Source of the DNA: Tannerella sp.
GTDB lineage: Bacteria > Bacteroidota > Bacteroidia > Bacteroidales > Tannerellaceae
Assembly: GCA_031285565.1 (NCBI GenBank)
Contig: JAITVY010000108.1
Location: forward strand, 59,977 to 123,976
Length of the DNA: 64,000 bases
Direction of reading: 5' to 3'
Numbering within the stretch: the first letter of the stretch is position 1; every line of letters starts with the position of its first letter. The notes under the pieces are model-generated. The model had not been told where the DNA came from and searched no databases. It worked only from the letters and a program-made list of their open reading frames with translations. A program made the translations under genes and the position numbers. Of this stretch, positions 54,615 to 63,883 are shown piece after piece.

Positions 54615-55115
54615 CTAAGGTTTTTCAGCCGTCACATCCATATCACCATAATAACTGATTGACTGCCGGTTATTAGGTGTTACCTGGATAGTTGATGAGC
54701 CATTATTGAAGATCTGCACATTAAATCGGTACGAATCGTCTTCCGAACGGGTCTGAAACGTTATATTTGCCGTTCCCTTATTATCGAAAGATAATGTGTA
54801 AACCGTAATCGGAGCATCAAAAATAAGTCCTTGTCCACCACCATAAGGAACATTATACGCTTGTCCGAAATACGGCAAATAAGATTTCACCGTATCACCT
54901 TTAATTGTCAGTGAATAACTGGATGTTAATTGACGTGATTGTCCATTCATAGGAAGCATCCGATCTACATCAATGGTATAATGTTTATTATCAATCTTCT
55001 CTTTAACAATCTGCGCCTGTTCATTTTTTGTTGCAACATTGGATGATGAACAAGAAACAAACCATGTCCCAATAAATATCACTAAACTAACAAATATGAA
55101 TTGAATTGTTTTCAT
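54615..55115 (-). CDS. DUF4251 lipoprotein
   Basis: 166 residues with a signal peptide and lipobox VSC (near residue 22). The DUF4251 core is HYTIDVDRMLPMNGQSRQLT, then SYLPYFGQAYNVPYGGGQGL. A beta-rich periplasmic or outer-membrane lipoprotein of unknown role, common in Bacteroidota. Confidence 0.88.
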   Translation of the reverse strand: MKTIQFIFVSLVIFIGTWFVSCSSSNVATKNEQAQIVKEKIDNKHYTIDVDRMLPMNGQSRQLTSSYSLTIKGDTVKSYLPYFGQAYNVPYGGGQGLIFDAPITVYTLSFDNKGTANITFQTRSEDDSYRFNVQIFNNGSSTIQVTPNNRQSISYYGDMDVTAEKP

Positions 55116-55193
55116 GATTACACTAATTAATCAGTTTATTATCGAATGTAATATAATAACAATCCCAGATATGAGTTTGTTAATATACTATCT

Positions 55194-55478
55194 TTAAATT
55201 TTCCTCACATCCCCAAAATTCGGATGCTGATTAAACATGCTACGTGCAAACGAACATAGCGGTAAAATAGTCAGATTGTTCTCACGGGCATATTTTACTG
55301 CTGCTTCAACCATTTTTATTCCTAATCCCTTATTTTGATATCCACCCCTTACTTCCGTATGATCAATGATAAAATTATCATCGCTTGACCATACATATGT
55401 CATCGCTGCAACCGTTTGCCCATCTTCTTTTATTTTAAAAGCTCCTTTTGATAAGCCTTTTTCATGTACTAATTCCAT
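55194..55478 (-). CDS. YjdJ-like small GNAT acetyltransferase
   Basis: 94 residues covering the short GNAT_acetyltr_2 (PF14542-type) fold: IIDHTEVRGGYQNKGLGIKM is the acetyl-CoA loop, and ILPLCSFARSMFNQHPNF the C-terminal motif. It lies 39 bp downstream of the Fer4/CDGSH gene; the same pair (yjdI-yjdJ) occurs in E. coli. The substrate is unknown. Confidence 0.9.
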   Translation of the reverse strand: MELVHEKGLSKGAFKIKEDGQTVAAMTYVWSSDDNFIIDHTEVRGGYQNKGLGIKMVEAAVKYARENNLTILPLCSFARSMFNQHPNFGDVRKI

Positions 55479-55517
55479 AATTATAATATTATGTCTTAAA
55501 AAACTCCTTATGAGTAG

Positions 55518-55937
55518 TTATTCGAATGGATGTTCTGCATGTGAACCATCACAGTATGGTTGATTTCCAGATTTACTACAACGGCAAAAAGCCGCCCCAT
55601 TAGAATTAATTTCCTCTTTATTATCCCTTTTTACACAAACATGCCCATTAACTACAAGCGGACCATTATACATTGCTTCCACTGTCACCTGACATTCTTC
55701 TGCTTTTTTTTCATCTTTCTCATCATTCATATAATAGCTCAAGGCACCAGACGGACACCTTTTAACTTGTTGTATAATACGCTCGGTAGTAGCACCCTGT
55801 GCATTAACCCAGGGACGTTTTTGCGGATTAAAAACTTCCGGCAACTCCTTCCAGCAATACATGACATGCATACATAAATCGGGTCTCCATACAATGGTAA
55901 CCTCGCCATTCGTGTACTCTTTTACAATCTGCTCCAT
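55518..55937 (-). CDS. Divergent 4Fe-4S (YjdI-like) domain fused to a CDGSH iron-sulfur domain
   Basis: 139 residues from the ATG at 55937 (a GTG just before it is an alternative). The N-terminal part, about 1-75, matches the divergent 4Fe-4S mono-cluster family (RPDLCMHVMYCWKELPEVF, then KRCPSGALSYY). The C-terminal part, about 85-139, is a CDGSH domain (CRCSKSGNQPYCDGSH) that would bind a 2Fe-2S cluster through three cysteines and a histidine. In some species these are separate proteins. A redox or sensing role is inferred from the folds. Confidence 0.9.
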   Translation of the reverse strand: MEQIVKEYTNGEVTIVWRPDLCMHVMYCWKELPEVFNPQKRPWVNAQGATTERIIQQVKRCPSGALSYYMNDEKDEKKAEECQVTVEAMYNGPLVVNGHVCVKRDNKEEINSNGAAFCRCSKSGNQPYCDGSHAEHPFE

Positions 55938-55955
55938 CACTTCATATATTTTTTA

Positions 55956-55994
55956 GAACGTTTTGAGTATCGGCGACAGAAACCGAATTTATTT
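55956..55994. repeat. Upstream repeat shared with the copA leader (copy A)
   Basis: GAACGTTTTGAGTA at 55956, then CAGA and GAATTTATTT to about 55994, aligns without gaps to 58796-58834 with roughly three quarters identity. Both lie 9-19 bp upstream of a minus-strand start codon. Confidence 0.6.
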
Positions 55995-56046
55995 CTTAAA
56001 AGTACATTTACTTATCTCAGCATAATCCGAACAAGTTCGGTTTCTG
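55977..56046. repeat. 11-bp inverted repeat with a long loop
   Basis: CAGAAACCGAA (55977-55987) and TTCGGTTTCTG (56036-56046) are exact complements, 48 nt apart. The loop holds CTCAGCATAATC, also seen in the promoter repeat at 2013. Confidence 0.55.
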
Positions 56047-56246
56047 CTATCACCATCGTAAACGTTGGCTTCTGCCGGATCACACAAAACGACTGATTAA
56101 ATCAAAAATTTCCTATCGGTAAGTTTTGTCACAACATCATTGCACTATTCTTAATTATATAACAACAGATTATTCGGAAAGGTTTTAACCTTTCAGGATT
56201 AAAATACCCCGGAATAGAAAAGAAATAACAATCTGCAAAAGGATAT

Positions 56247-56456
56247 TTAACAATACGAGATTGTGAAATCTCCGGTTTCCGATAAAACTCCCTGTAACTT
56301 TTCTAAAGGCAACTCGCCGTTTATAAACTCAATCGTAGCAAGAGGTGGCTGCAAAGTAACCACCGCATTAACACCTTCTATACTATTGAGCGCATCTTCA
56401 ACACTCTTTCTACAATGCCCACAAGACATCCCTGCAATTTTAAATTCTTTCTTCAT
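56247..56456 (-). CDS. CopZ-like heavy-metal-associated domain protein
   Basis: 69 residues, one HMA domain: KIAGMSCGHCRKSVEDAL carries the metal-binding CxxC. It is a probable copper chaperone for the CopA ATPase encoded just upstream on the same strand (114 bp apart). Confidence 0.9.
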   Translation of the reverse strand: MKKEFKIAGMSCGHCRKSVEDALNSIEGVNAVVTLQPPLATIEFINGELPLEKLQGVLSETGDFTISYC

Positions 56457-56570
56457 ATGATTAACTCATTATTTAAACTATTAAACAATTTCACGATAAA
56501 CAATCAAACCTACTTAACTACTTGACTTCTGAGCGAAGCGGTAACTACTTTGACTACTTATTTGCATCAT

Positions 56571-58787
56571 TCATATTTTCTTCGTCTTAAGCCGCAAACT
56601 ATTCGTCACTACACATATACTACTTAATGCCATAGCAGCTCCGGCAATCATCGGATTCAACAAAAATCCACTTACCGGATACAATATCCCTGCCGCAATA
56701 GGAACCCCTATTATGTTATATATAAATGCCCAGAATAAATTCTGCCTGATAGTCCCAACCGTCAGCTTCGATAGTTTGATAGCTTCAGGTATCTTGATCA
56801 GGTCAGAAGAAATAATTGTCATTTTTGCGACATCCATAGCAATATCGCTACCTCTGCCCATTGCAATACCTAAATCCGCCTGCGCCAAAGCTGCACTATC
56901 ATTTATTCCATCGCCAACCATTGCTACGGTCTTCCCTGAATTTTGCAATTGCTTTATAAAATCAGCCTTCTCGCCTGGTAATACTTCCGCCTTATAATTT
57001 TTTATTCCTGCTATTTCAGCTATTTTCCGGGCTGTCGTAGCATTATCACCTGTAAGCATATAAACTTCTATCCCAGACTTATCAAGCTCATGGATAGCTT
57101 TAACCGAATTTTCTTTTATCTTATCAGCGATTGCAATCACGGCCAGCGCCTGACCATTATTCGCAAACCAAATGATAATTTTGGAGTCTTCTAACCATTG
57201 TGCCGCTTTATGCAAAAGCCGGGGATCTATCTGAATATTATTATCCAATAACATTTTACGATTTCCTGCATACCATAATTCATCTCTTACATGCCCCTTT
57301 ACACCTTGTCCCGTCATACTTTCAAAACCATCAACAGGGTTTGTTTTTCCATCTCCAAAATATTGTACAACAGCATCCGCAAGAGGATGTTCGGATAATT
57401 TCTCAAGGCTATACAAAATATCCCGGAAGCTATCATCATTATTCAACCAGAGGATATCCGAAACTACAGGTTTCCCTTCAGTAATCGTTCCGGTTTTATC
57501 CAGAGCCACAGCATTGACTTTCTTTGCCGTTTCAAGGCTTTCCGCATCTTTAATAAGAATACCTCTCTCCGCACCTTTTCCGATACCAACCATAACTGCT
57601 GTTGGGGTAGCAAGTCCCAAAGCACACGGACAAGCGATTATAAGCACTGTCACCATACTCAATAACCCATGTGTCAAACCATTCTCAGGATCAAATATCA
57701 ACCATAGGACAAAAGAGAGAACCGCAATACAAATAATAACAGGAACGAATATGGAAGCTATCTTATCTACCAGTTTCTGCACAGGCGCTTTACTTCCCTG
57801 TGCCTCCTGCACCATACGTATAATTTGCGCCAGCATAGTTGCAGCGCCTATTTTTTCAGCTTTAAAACGAAAACTCCCTTTTTGATTTATCGTTCCTGCA
57901 AACACCTTATTGTTTTGTTCTTTCAACACAGGAACAGGCTCGCCATTTAACATGCTTTCATCTACATAAGAATGCCCCTCGATCACCACACCATCAACGG
58001 CAATTTTTTCTCCCGGTTTTACTACAACAATATTACCTACTACTATTTGCCTGACTAGTATTTTTGTTTCTACTCCGTTTTCATTTATTACCGTCACTTC
58101 TTTAGGTTGCAAACCCATGAGTTTCTTTATCGCTGATGAAGCATTACCTTTCGCCCTTTCTTCCAGCAACCGCCCCAATAAGATAAAAGCAATAACGACA
58201 CTTGCCGCTTCGAAATATACATGTGGATGAATCCCCCTGGATAACCAGAACTCAGGAAAAAGCATATTAAAAAGACTGAAAAAATAGGCTATACCCGTAC
58301 TAAGGGCTACCAGCGCATCCATATTAGCCGAACGATGCTTTAACTGCTTCCATGCATTGATAAAGAAATCCTTTCCCAATACAAATACTACCGGAGTTGA
58401 AAGAACCCACATAATCTCATTGGCATATGGCATATCCATAAATACCATTCCGATTAATACGATCGGTATGGAAAGAATGATAGCCCAAAAAGTCTGCTGC
58501 CTTAATTTCCGGATGCTCTTCTCATGTAACTCCGCTATTTCATCTGAAATATCATCATCCTGTTCAACCAATAAATCATATCCGATATCTTGTATTGTTT
58601 TTCTTATTGTTTCTGGCGAAATAGATGAAGGATCGTATTCAACAGTGGCTGTTGCTGCTGCAAAATTTACAGAAGCATTTATAACACCTGGCAGATGATT
58701 CAATGTTTTATCAACTCTGCCGGCACAGACCGCACAACTCATTCCTTGTACCGGATACGTAGTCTTTATGTTTTTATTATCTGACAT
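56571..58787 (-). CDS. copA: Copper-exporting P1B-type ATPase
   Basis: 738 residues. One N-terminal HMA domain (GMSCAVCAG, about 15-23), eight membrane segments, the transmembrane metal site CPC (386-388), the phosphorylated aspartate in DKTGT (430-434), an ATP-binding loop and GDGINDSAALAQ. The actuator motif reads MLNGEP where TGEP or SGEP is more usual. It exports Cu(I) from the cytoplasm. It lies between the HMA-AraC regulator and the chaperone gene, all on the minus strand. Confidence 0.95.
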   Translation of the reverse strand: MSDNKNIKTTYPVQGMSCAVCAGRVDKTLNHLPGVINASVNFAAATATVEYDPSSISPETIRKTIQDIGYDLLVEQDDDISDEIAELHEKSIRKLRQQTFWAIILSIPIVLIGMVFMDMPYANEIMWVLSTPVVFVLGKDFFINAWKQLKHRSANMDALVALSTGIAYFFSLFNMLFPEFWLSRGIHPHVYFEAASVVIAFILLGRLLEERAKGNASSAIKKLMGLQPKEVTVINENGVETKILVRQIVVGNIVVVKPGEKIAVDGVVIEGHSYVDESMLNGEPVPVLKEQNNKVFAGTINQKGSFRFKAEKIGAATMLAQIIRMVQEAQGSKAPVQKLVDKIASIFVPVIICIAVLSFVLWLIFDPENGLTHGLLSMVTVLIIACPCALGLATPTAVMVGIGKGAERGILIKDAESLETAKKVNAVALDKTGTITEGKPVVSDILWLNNDDSFRDILYSLEKLSEHPLADAVVQYFGDGKTNPVDGFESMTGQGVKGHVRDELWYAGNRKMLLDNNIQIDPRLLHKAAQWLEDSKIIIWFANNGQALAVIAIADKIKENSVKAIHELDKSGIEVYMLTGDNATTARKIAEIAGIKNYKAEVLPGEKADFIKQLQNSGKTVAMVGDGINDSAALAQADLGIAMGRGSDIAMDVAKMTIISSDLIKIPEAIKLSKLTVGTIRQNLFWAFIYNIIGVPIAAGILYPVSGFLLNPMIAGAAMALSSICVVTNSLRLKTKKI

Positions 58788-58795
58788 TACTTTAT

Positions 58796-58834
58796 GAACG
58801 TTTTAAGTAGCGAGCGCAGAGTCTGAATTTATTC
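58796..58834. repeat. Upstream repeat shared with the Fer4/CDGSH leader (copy B)
   Basis: GAACGTTTTAAGTA, then CGCAGA and CTGAATTTATTCAG. See copy A at 55956-55994. A shorter similar stretch (GACAGAAGTTGAATTTATTC) is found at 63803-63822 after the transporter gene. Confidence 0.6.
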
Positions 58835-59028
58835 AGGCTATGCCGAGTCACGCAAAAGTGCGTTTAAGCGAGGATGATAAATATGCTTGCATAATTATTA
58901 CCGAGCGTAGCACTTTCTATTATATGAAAACGACTAATGAAATTGAACTATATTTTACAATACAAAGTTCATACTAAAAGCCCGATAAAATGTTATATAA
59001 TTTACGGTTTGATTTATAAGATATACTC

Positions 59029-59598
59029 TTAAACCTGATCAAGAGATTTGCGCTTATTCTCTTTTATCTGTTTAAAATGAGTCGGCGTTAATCCTGTAAC
59101 TTTTTTAAATTGAGAACTAAGATGTGCAGCACTTGAATAGTTAAGCATTTCTGCAATTTCATTCAGCGAAAGTTCATCATACACTAACAATTCTTTTACC
59201 CGTTCTATTTTCTGGGCTATAAAATATTTCTCAATCGTTATGTTTTCTGCTTCTGAAAACATATTACTTATGTATGTATAATCATGGTGAATCTTGTCGC
59301 TGAGATAATCGGAGAGATTTGTCCGCAGTTCCATATTATCACTACGGACCAATTCTATGATAAGTTTTTTCACTTGCTCTATCAACCGGACTTTCCTACT
59401 GTCTATCAGCTCGAAACCAACAGCATTCAACATCCTTACCATTTCTTCTTGCTTTGCTTTCTCCGGTTCACCGTTAAGTACAACCTCACCAAGTGTCACA
59501 GATACAGGCTGGATCTCTAATTTATGGAATATATCCTGCACAACCATTATGCAACGGTTACATACCATATTCTTAATATAAATATGATGTTGTGCCAT
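59029..59598 (-). CDS. AraC-type regulator with an N-terminal HMA-like metal-binding domain
   Basis: 189 residues. Residues 1-65 form a heavy-metal-associated-like fold with CxxC (KNMVCNRCIMVVQDIF). A helical linker leads to an AraC double helix-turn-helix at about 105-185 (LNEIAEMLNYSSAAHLSSQF and FKKVTGLTPTHFKQIKENKR). It is encoded upstream of copA on the same strand (241 bp) and is the likely copper-responsive regulator of copA-copZ, with the CxxC as the sensor. This type is unlike the usual MerR-type CueR or CsoR. Assignment to copper is by context. Confidence 0.88.
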   Translation of the reverse strand: MAQHHIYIKNMVCNRCIMVVQDIFHKLEIQPVSVTLGEVVLNGEPEKAKQEEMVRMLNAVGFELIDSRKVRLIEQVKKLIIELVRSDNMELRTNLSDYLSDKIHHDYTYISNMFSEAENITIEKYFIAQKIERVKELLVYDELSLNEIAEMLNYSSAAHLSSQFKKVTGLTPTHFKQIKENKRKSLDQV

Positions 59599-59798
59599 TT
59601 TCGTATTATATCAGTAATGCTGTTTATGCAAATTTACAAAAAAATAATCCATTTCCATATAGGGAACACAATTCAGACATCAATACAAGCATCTTATCTT
59701 AAAAAAATAGCGGATAACAAAAAATAGATTTGTTATCCGCCAATAAACCACCCACTTACCACACTTTCTACTTATTTAGCTTCCAGATATTTCTTCAA

Positions 59799-61232
59799 CT
59801 ATTCAGCGTTGTTCTTAGCTGTCCCATTTCCTGCTTGTATAGCCCTGTTCAGATATTCCTGGGCTTTCTGATAATCACCTTTTATAGCATAGGCCACTCC
59901 TAAATTATTCCAGGCTTCAGGCAGGTTAATGCCTTCCAGACGACGGATTGCATTATCCACAGCACCTGTTTCCAACTCCATCGCACCTGTATTTAACTGT
60001 GCTACAGAATTATCCGGATACATACGGGATGCTATATCAAACACTTCCTTAAATTCCTGACTATTTTTAGGATATGTATTCGCTACCAAAAACATTTCGT
60101 TCAAACTCAAATACTGAGGTTTTGTACGTATCTGTATTTTTGCTTCATCTACACTGAATTTTTTAGCAACAAAAGCAATCGTATAATCATTTCTCCGTAA
60201 CTGAGGATAATAATCCTGCAATAACATCCGATAAGTTTGTCCACCGTTTAATTGTTTTAGCCTGGATTTACGCTGTGCAACATTCTGCTCACTCAATACA
60301 TTCATGATCTCATATTTATTTGAAAGACCTGATTCCTCAACAACTTTTTTCAATCCGTCCCAATCTTCTCCCCTCCAATCTGTCCTAACAAAATTACGTG
60401 GAATATTATAACGTTCTGTCAGATAAGAAACAAATGCTTTTGCTCGATCTTCAGATAACTTCATATTACTTTGCTCATTACCTTCCGGAGAAGCATATCC
60501 GGTAATCTGAAACTCCGTAACGGTTAAATTTTCATCATTGCGGATCTCATTAATGACTTTATCCACATCATTTAAAACATCAGCATTATTCTTAAAATCC
60601 CGGAGAATCACACTTCTCCCAACTTCAAAATTCAAATGGGCGGAATGCGATTCACTTCGTTGTTTCACCTCTTCTACAGGAGGAATTACATAAGCATACT
60701 CATATACAGGTTCTATCATCTTAGGTAGAACCGGCGAGATCGCATGATATTCAGCATCATTCATAGTCGTATAAGCACATCCCGACTTTGTTTCCAGGAA
60801 AACAAGCTCTCCTCCCCGGAACCACTCTTCATAAGGAGCATTCAATATAAACGGTACAGTCTGAGGCCGTTTGTTCGTACGACGTATAACGAACTGCGGA
60901 GCATCCTCAAATTTAAAACCTTCCCAATCAATCGCACGCTGCAATGTCCGGTCACGGCTGGCACCTGTAAAAACCATGGGGCGAAAACGATGAAACTTCG
61001 TATTATCTTCCGAACGTATAACAGGCGTTAATATAAGCATCTGCGCCGAACCAAGCCGGACATTATCCAGATTTAAAACACCTGACCCTTGTACCATATT
61101 ACCCTCTTTCTTAAATTGAACATCTTCTACACGAAGATTATCCTGCATAGTTACATTCACAACCTGCGCCTTCAAATCAGGCACAGAAAACAAAAACATA
61201 CACGATATAATATAAAAGTATAACCTTTTCAT
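59799..61232 (-). CDS. DUF3868/OmpA-domain protein with TPR-like end (fimbrial accessory), possibly early-terminated
   Basis: 477 residues with a signal peptide. An N-terminal DUF3868 domain (about 25-150) is followed by an OmpA-like domain at about 205-330 (NFEVGRSVILRDFKNN and TGYASPEGNEQSNMKLSEDR). A short TPR-like part ends it (EAWNNLGVAYAIKGDYQKAQ). Proteins of this type sit in fimbria (FimA/Mfa) loci. The frame stops at an amber codon; reading past it adds LKKYLEAK and a TAA at 59772-59774, so the stop may be a recent CAG-to-TAG change. The DUF3575 gene that usually precedes it is reduced to a fragment (61268-61480). Confidence 0.85.
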   Translation of the reverse strand: MKRLYFYIISCMFLFSVPDLKAQVVNVTMQDNLRVEDVQFKKEGNMVQGSGVLNLDNVRLGSAQMLILTPVIRSEDNTKFHRFRPMVFTGASRDRTLQRAIDWEGFKFEDAPQFVIRRTNKRPQTVPFILNAPYEEWFRGGELVFLETKSGCAYTTMNDAEYHAISPVLPKMIEPVYEYAYVIPPVEEVKQRSESHSAHLNFEVGRSVILRDFKNNADVLNDVDKVINEIRNDENLTVTEFQITGYASPEGNEQSNMKLSEDRAKAFVSYLTERYNIPRNFVRTDWRGEDWDGLKKVVEESGLSNKYEIMNVLSEQNVAQRKSRLKQLNGGQTYRMLLQDYYPQLRRNDYTIAFVAKKFSVDEAKIQIRTKPQYLSLNEMFLVANTYPKNSQEFKEVFDIASRMYPDNSVAQLNTGAMELETGAVDNAIRRLEGINLPEAWNNLGVAYAIKGDYQKAQEYLNRAIQAGNGTAKNNAE

Positions 61233-61267
61233 ATCCTTGGCTTTTTATTTAAATATATTTCAGACAT

Positions 61268-61480
61268 TCAAATGTGCAACCCTGATTGCTCCAACCAATA
61301 CATAAACTTTTTATGTTCACTGAACGTAAACGGATTGTAATTCCCTTTGATATTCAGTGTTATCTTTTTTGCCAACTTGATCTTAAGACCAGGGTTGGGA
61401 GTTAAAATGGAATCCGACAGATCGGAACCCTCACTAAATAAACACGTTTTATGAATAAATTGTTTTATGAAACAAAGCAT
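61268..61480 (-). pseudogene. Remnant of a DUF3575 gene
   Basis: A 70-codon frame whose second half (LTPNPGLKIKLAKKITLNIK and GNYNPFTFSEHKKFMYWLEQ) matches the DUF3575 outer-membrane family. Its normal continuation is missing, and the first 20 residues do not fit the family. DUF3575 genes normally precede DUF3868/OmpA genes, as here (36 bp), so this is a truncated leftover. Confidence 0.65.
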
Positions 61481-61625
61481 TCATTCAATATTTAATATTT
61501 TGAATCTGGAATCTTGAATTTGGAATCCATTTGTTCCGTACCACCTTAGTGTAAAAAAATATTATCGCATAAAAAAAGGAAAATAAATCTTTAATTAAAA
61601 AGCTCCGATTCCCGGAAATAAATTA

Positions 61626-61633
61626 TACTTTTG
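61626..61633 (+). promoter_or_regulatory. Candidate -7 box of the gtrA-like gene
   Basis: TACTTTTG, 8 bp before the ATG at 61642, giving a nearly leaderless transcript if used. Confidence 0.4.
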
Positions 61634-61641
61634 CAAACATT

Positions 61642-62157
61642 ATGCGGAGTTTGTTCACAAGAGTTGGTTTCTGGATCCAGAAAGTGATAGATTTTTTCTA
61701 TCCTCCTTTTCGCAAATTTATGACCCCTCAACTATTTCGATATGGAGCTTGCGGCGCCTTCAATGTAGTACTTGATTGGGTTTTATATTTTCTTGTTTAT
61801 AATTTTATATTGGAATACCGGATTATTGACTTAGGATTCATTGCTCTTAGTCCGCATATTGCATCATTGATAATTATATTCCCCTTTACAACGCTCACCG
61901 GATTTTTACTTCAAAAATATGTAACATTTACGGCTTCCGAATTACGCGGACGCACCCAGCTTTTCCGCTACATTATAGTTGTCTTCTCTAATCTGGCAAT
62001 TAACTTTATTGGGTTGAAGCTATTAGTAGATGGCCTGGATTTTTATCCGACTCCCTCAAAAATGCTCATCACCATTGTAACAGTTATTTGCAGTTATATT
62101 GGCCAGAAGAAATTCACATTCAAAACATCTTCACAGAACGGAGTTGAAGAGATTTAG
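61642..62157 (+). CDS. GtrA-family membrane protein
   Basis: 171 residues with four membrane segments (about 30-50, 65-85, 110-130, 138-155). The opening FFYPPFRKFMTPQLFRYGACGAFNVVLD is GtrA-like. GtrA proteins are thought to flip polyprenyl-linked sugars or assist surface-sugar modification. No glycosyltransferase partner is adjacent. Confidence 0.88.
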   Translation: MRSLFTRVGFWIQKVIDFFYPPFRKFMTPQLFRYGACGAFNVVLDWVLYFLVYNFILEYRIIDLGFIALSPHIASLIIIFPFTTLTGFLLQKYVTFTASELRGRTQLFRYIIVVFSNLAINFIGLKLLVDGLDFYPTPSKMLITIVTVICSYIGQKKFTFKTSSQNGVEEI

Positions 62158-62164
62158 CTGTTAT

Positions 62165-62192
62165 AGAAACTATCTGCATTTAAACAGTTTCT
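62165..62192 (+). terminator. Hairpin after the gtrA-like gene
   Basis: AGAAACT (62165-62171) and AGTTTCT (62186-62192), 7-bp arms with a 14-nt loop, 7 bp after the stop. No U-tract. Confidence 0.4.
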
Positions 62193-62236
62193 AAATACAT
62201 GTTAAATAACAGTTTGATGGTTTAGCACATATACCT

Positions 62237-62244
62237 TATTTTTG
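62237..62244 (+). promoter_or_regulatory. Candidate -7 box for the transporter gene
   Basis: TATTTTTG, about 170 bp upstream of the ATG at 62418. The distance is long, so it is uncertain. Nothing else was seen in this 260-bp gap. Confidence 0.3.
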
Positions 62245-62417
62245 TCACCGGATTAAGAGGCTGTTTTGAATTTTACAATTATTCATTTCTAAATTCCGAA
62301 TGCTTGTTTTTGCGATTCTTCCCGGCTCTCTTTTTGTGCCCTTTCGCCATTTCAATAGCCTATTATTATACAGCGAATTAACACTAAAAACTAAATTAAT
62401 ACACTTAGTTATAAAAT

Positions 62418-63815
62418 ATGGACACAGCAAAAGAAAAAATTAAATGGAGCAAAGCATTTTGGGTTGCAAATACGGTCGAATTGTTCGAAAGGGCTGCTTA
62501 TTATGGTGTTTTCATCGCAATAACACTATATCTTAGCCGCATTCTGGGATTTGATGATATCCAGGCTGCAACAATTGCCGGAGTCTTTTCAGCCTGCCTT
62601 TATTTATTACCGACTTTTGCCGGAGCGCTGGCTGATAAAATCGGCTTTCGTAGCTCCATGTTATTAGCCTTTTCTTTGCTGACAATCGGCTATGCCGGAT
62701 TAGGGATTTTTCCAACTCTGCTTGAATCCTCTGGTTTGGTGGAATATTCAATGACAACAAAATTTACCGGATTGCTTGAGAGTAATGTCCGGTATGGAAT
62801 TATTCCGATTATGGTTCTGATCGTAATTGGCGGCTCCTTTATAAAAAGTGTAATATCAGGAACAGTAGCCAAAGAAACCACACCGGAAAACCGGGCAAAA
62901 GGATTCTCTATATTTTATTCAATGGTCAACATCGGATCCTTTTCAGGAAAAACAATTGTAGAACCACTTCGGAAAGCTTTGGGAAATGAAGGATTAATTA
63001 CACTTAACTATTTTTCGGCGACAATGACCCTTATCGCCCTGATTGTTATCTTTTTCTTTTATAAAAGTACACAACATGCGGGCGAAGGAAAATCATTCCG
63101 ACAGATCTGGCAAGCCTTTATAAAAGTATGTACAAATGCACGTTTGATCGCTCTGATTTTAATCATCACAGGTTTTTGGATGGTGCAACATCAATTATAT
63201 GCAACCATGCCTAAGTATGTGCTTCGCCTTGCTGGCGAAGGCGCTTCCCCTTCATGGTATGCAAATGTAAACCCCTTAGTTGTCGTCTTAACCGTAAATC
63301 TCGTAACGCAGCTGATGCGTAAACGCACAGCTTTGACATCCATGACGGTCGGTATGTTTATCATGCCGGTTTCTGCGTTATGTATGTCTTATGGTAATAT
63401 ATTAGACGCAAACCAAACAATTATGGGTATGCACCCTGTAGCCTTTATGATGGTGATTGGTATCGTCTTTCAGGGATTAGCCGAAACATTTATTTCTCCG
63501 CGCTTTTTAGAATATTTTTCTTTACAAGCCCCTAAAGGAGAAGAAGGTTTGTATTTAGGATTTAGCCATCTACATTCTTTTATCTCATCATTGGTAGGCT
63601 TTGGTCTGTCCGGTTATTTATTAGATAAATATTGTCCTGAAAAAACACTGTTTGCTTCAGAGGCAGAATGGGCATCGGCCGCTTCACATGCACATTATAT
63701 CTGGTATTATTTTGGTGCAATCGCACTGGTCTCTGCAATCGCATTAATTATCTATGGACAAGTAACTAAAAAGATAGACAAAAAGCACATTTTAAATAAC
63801 GAGGACAGAAGTTGA
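62418..63815 (+). CDS. POT/MFS-family transporter
   Basis: 465 residues, about 12 membrane segments. WVANTVELFERAAYYGVF near the N-terminus resembles the proton-coupled oligopeptide transporter signature (the E-x-x-ER-type motif). FSIFYSMVNIGSFSGKTIVE on helix 5 also fits. Substrates of this Bacteroidota branch are not known; peptides are the usual cargo of the family. Confidence 0.88.
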   Translation: MDTAKEKIKWSKAFWVANTVELFERAAYYGVFIAITLYLSRILGFDDIQAATIAGVFSACLYLLPTFAGALADKIGFRSSMLLAFSLLTIGYAGLGIFPTLLESSGLVEYSMTTKFTGLLESNVRYGIIPIMVLIVIGGSFIKSVISGTVAKETTPENRAKGFSIFYSMVNIGSFSGKTIVEPLRKALGNEGLITLNYFSATMTLIALIVIFFFYKSTQHAGEGKSFRQIWQAFIKVCTNARLIALILIITGFWMVQHQLYATMPKYVLRLAGEGASPSWYANVNPLVVVLTVNLVTQLMRKRTALTSMTVGMFIMPVSALCMSYGNILDANQTIMGMHPVAFMMVIGIVFQGLAETFISPRFLEYFSLQAPKGEEGLYLGFSHLHSFISSLVGFGLSGYLLDKYCPEKTLFASEAEWASAASHAHYIWYYFGAIALVSAIALIIYGQVTKKIDKKHILNNEDRS

Positions 63816-63883
63816 ATTTATTCTGGGTAAGTCGAATAACTATTTCAAATTTGCACTAAAGTACTCTAAGTGTTTTTTACAAT

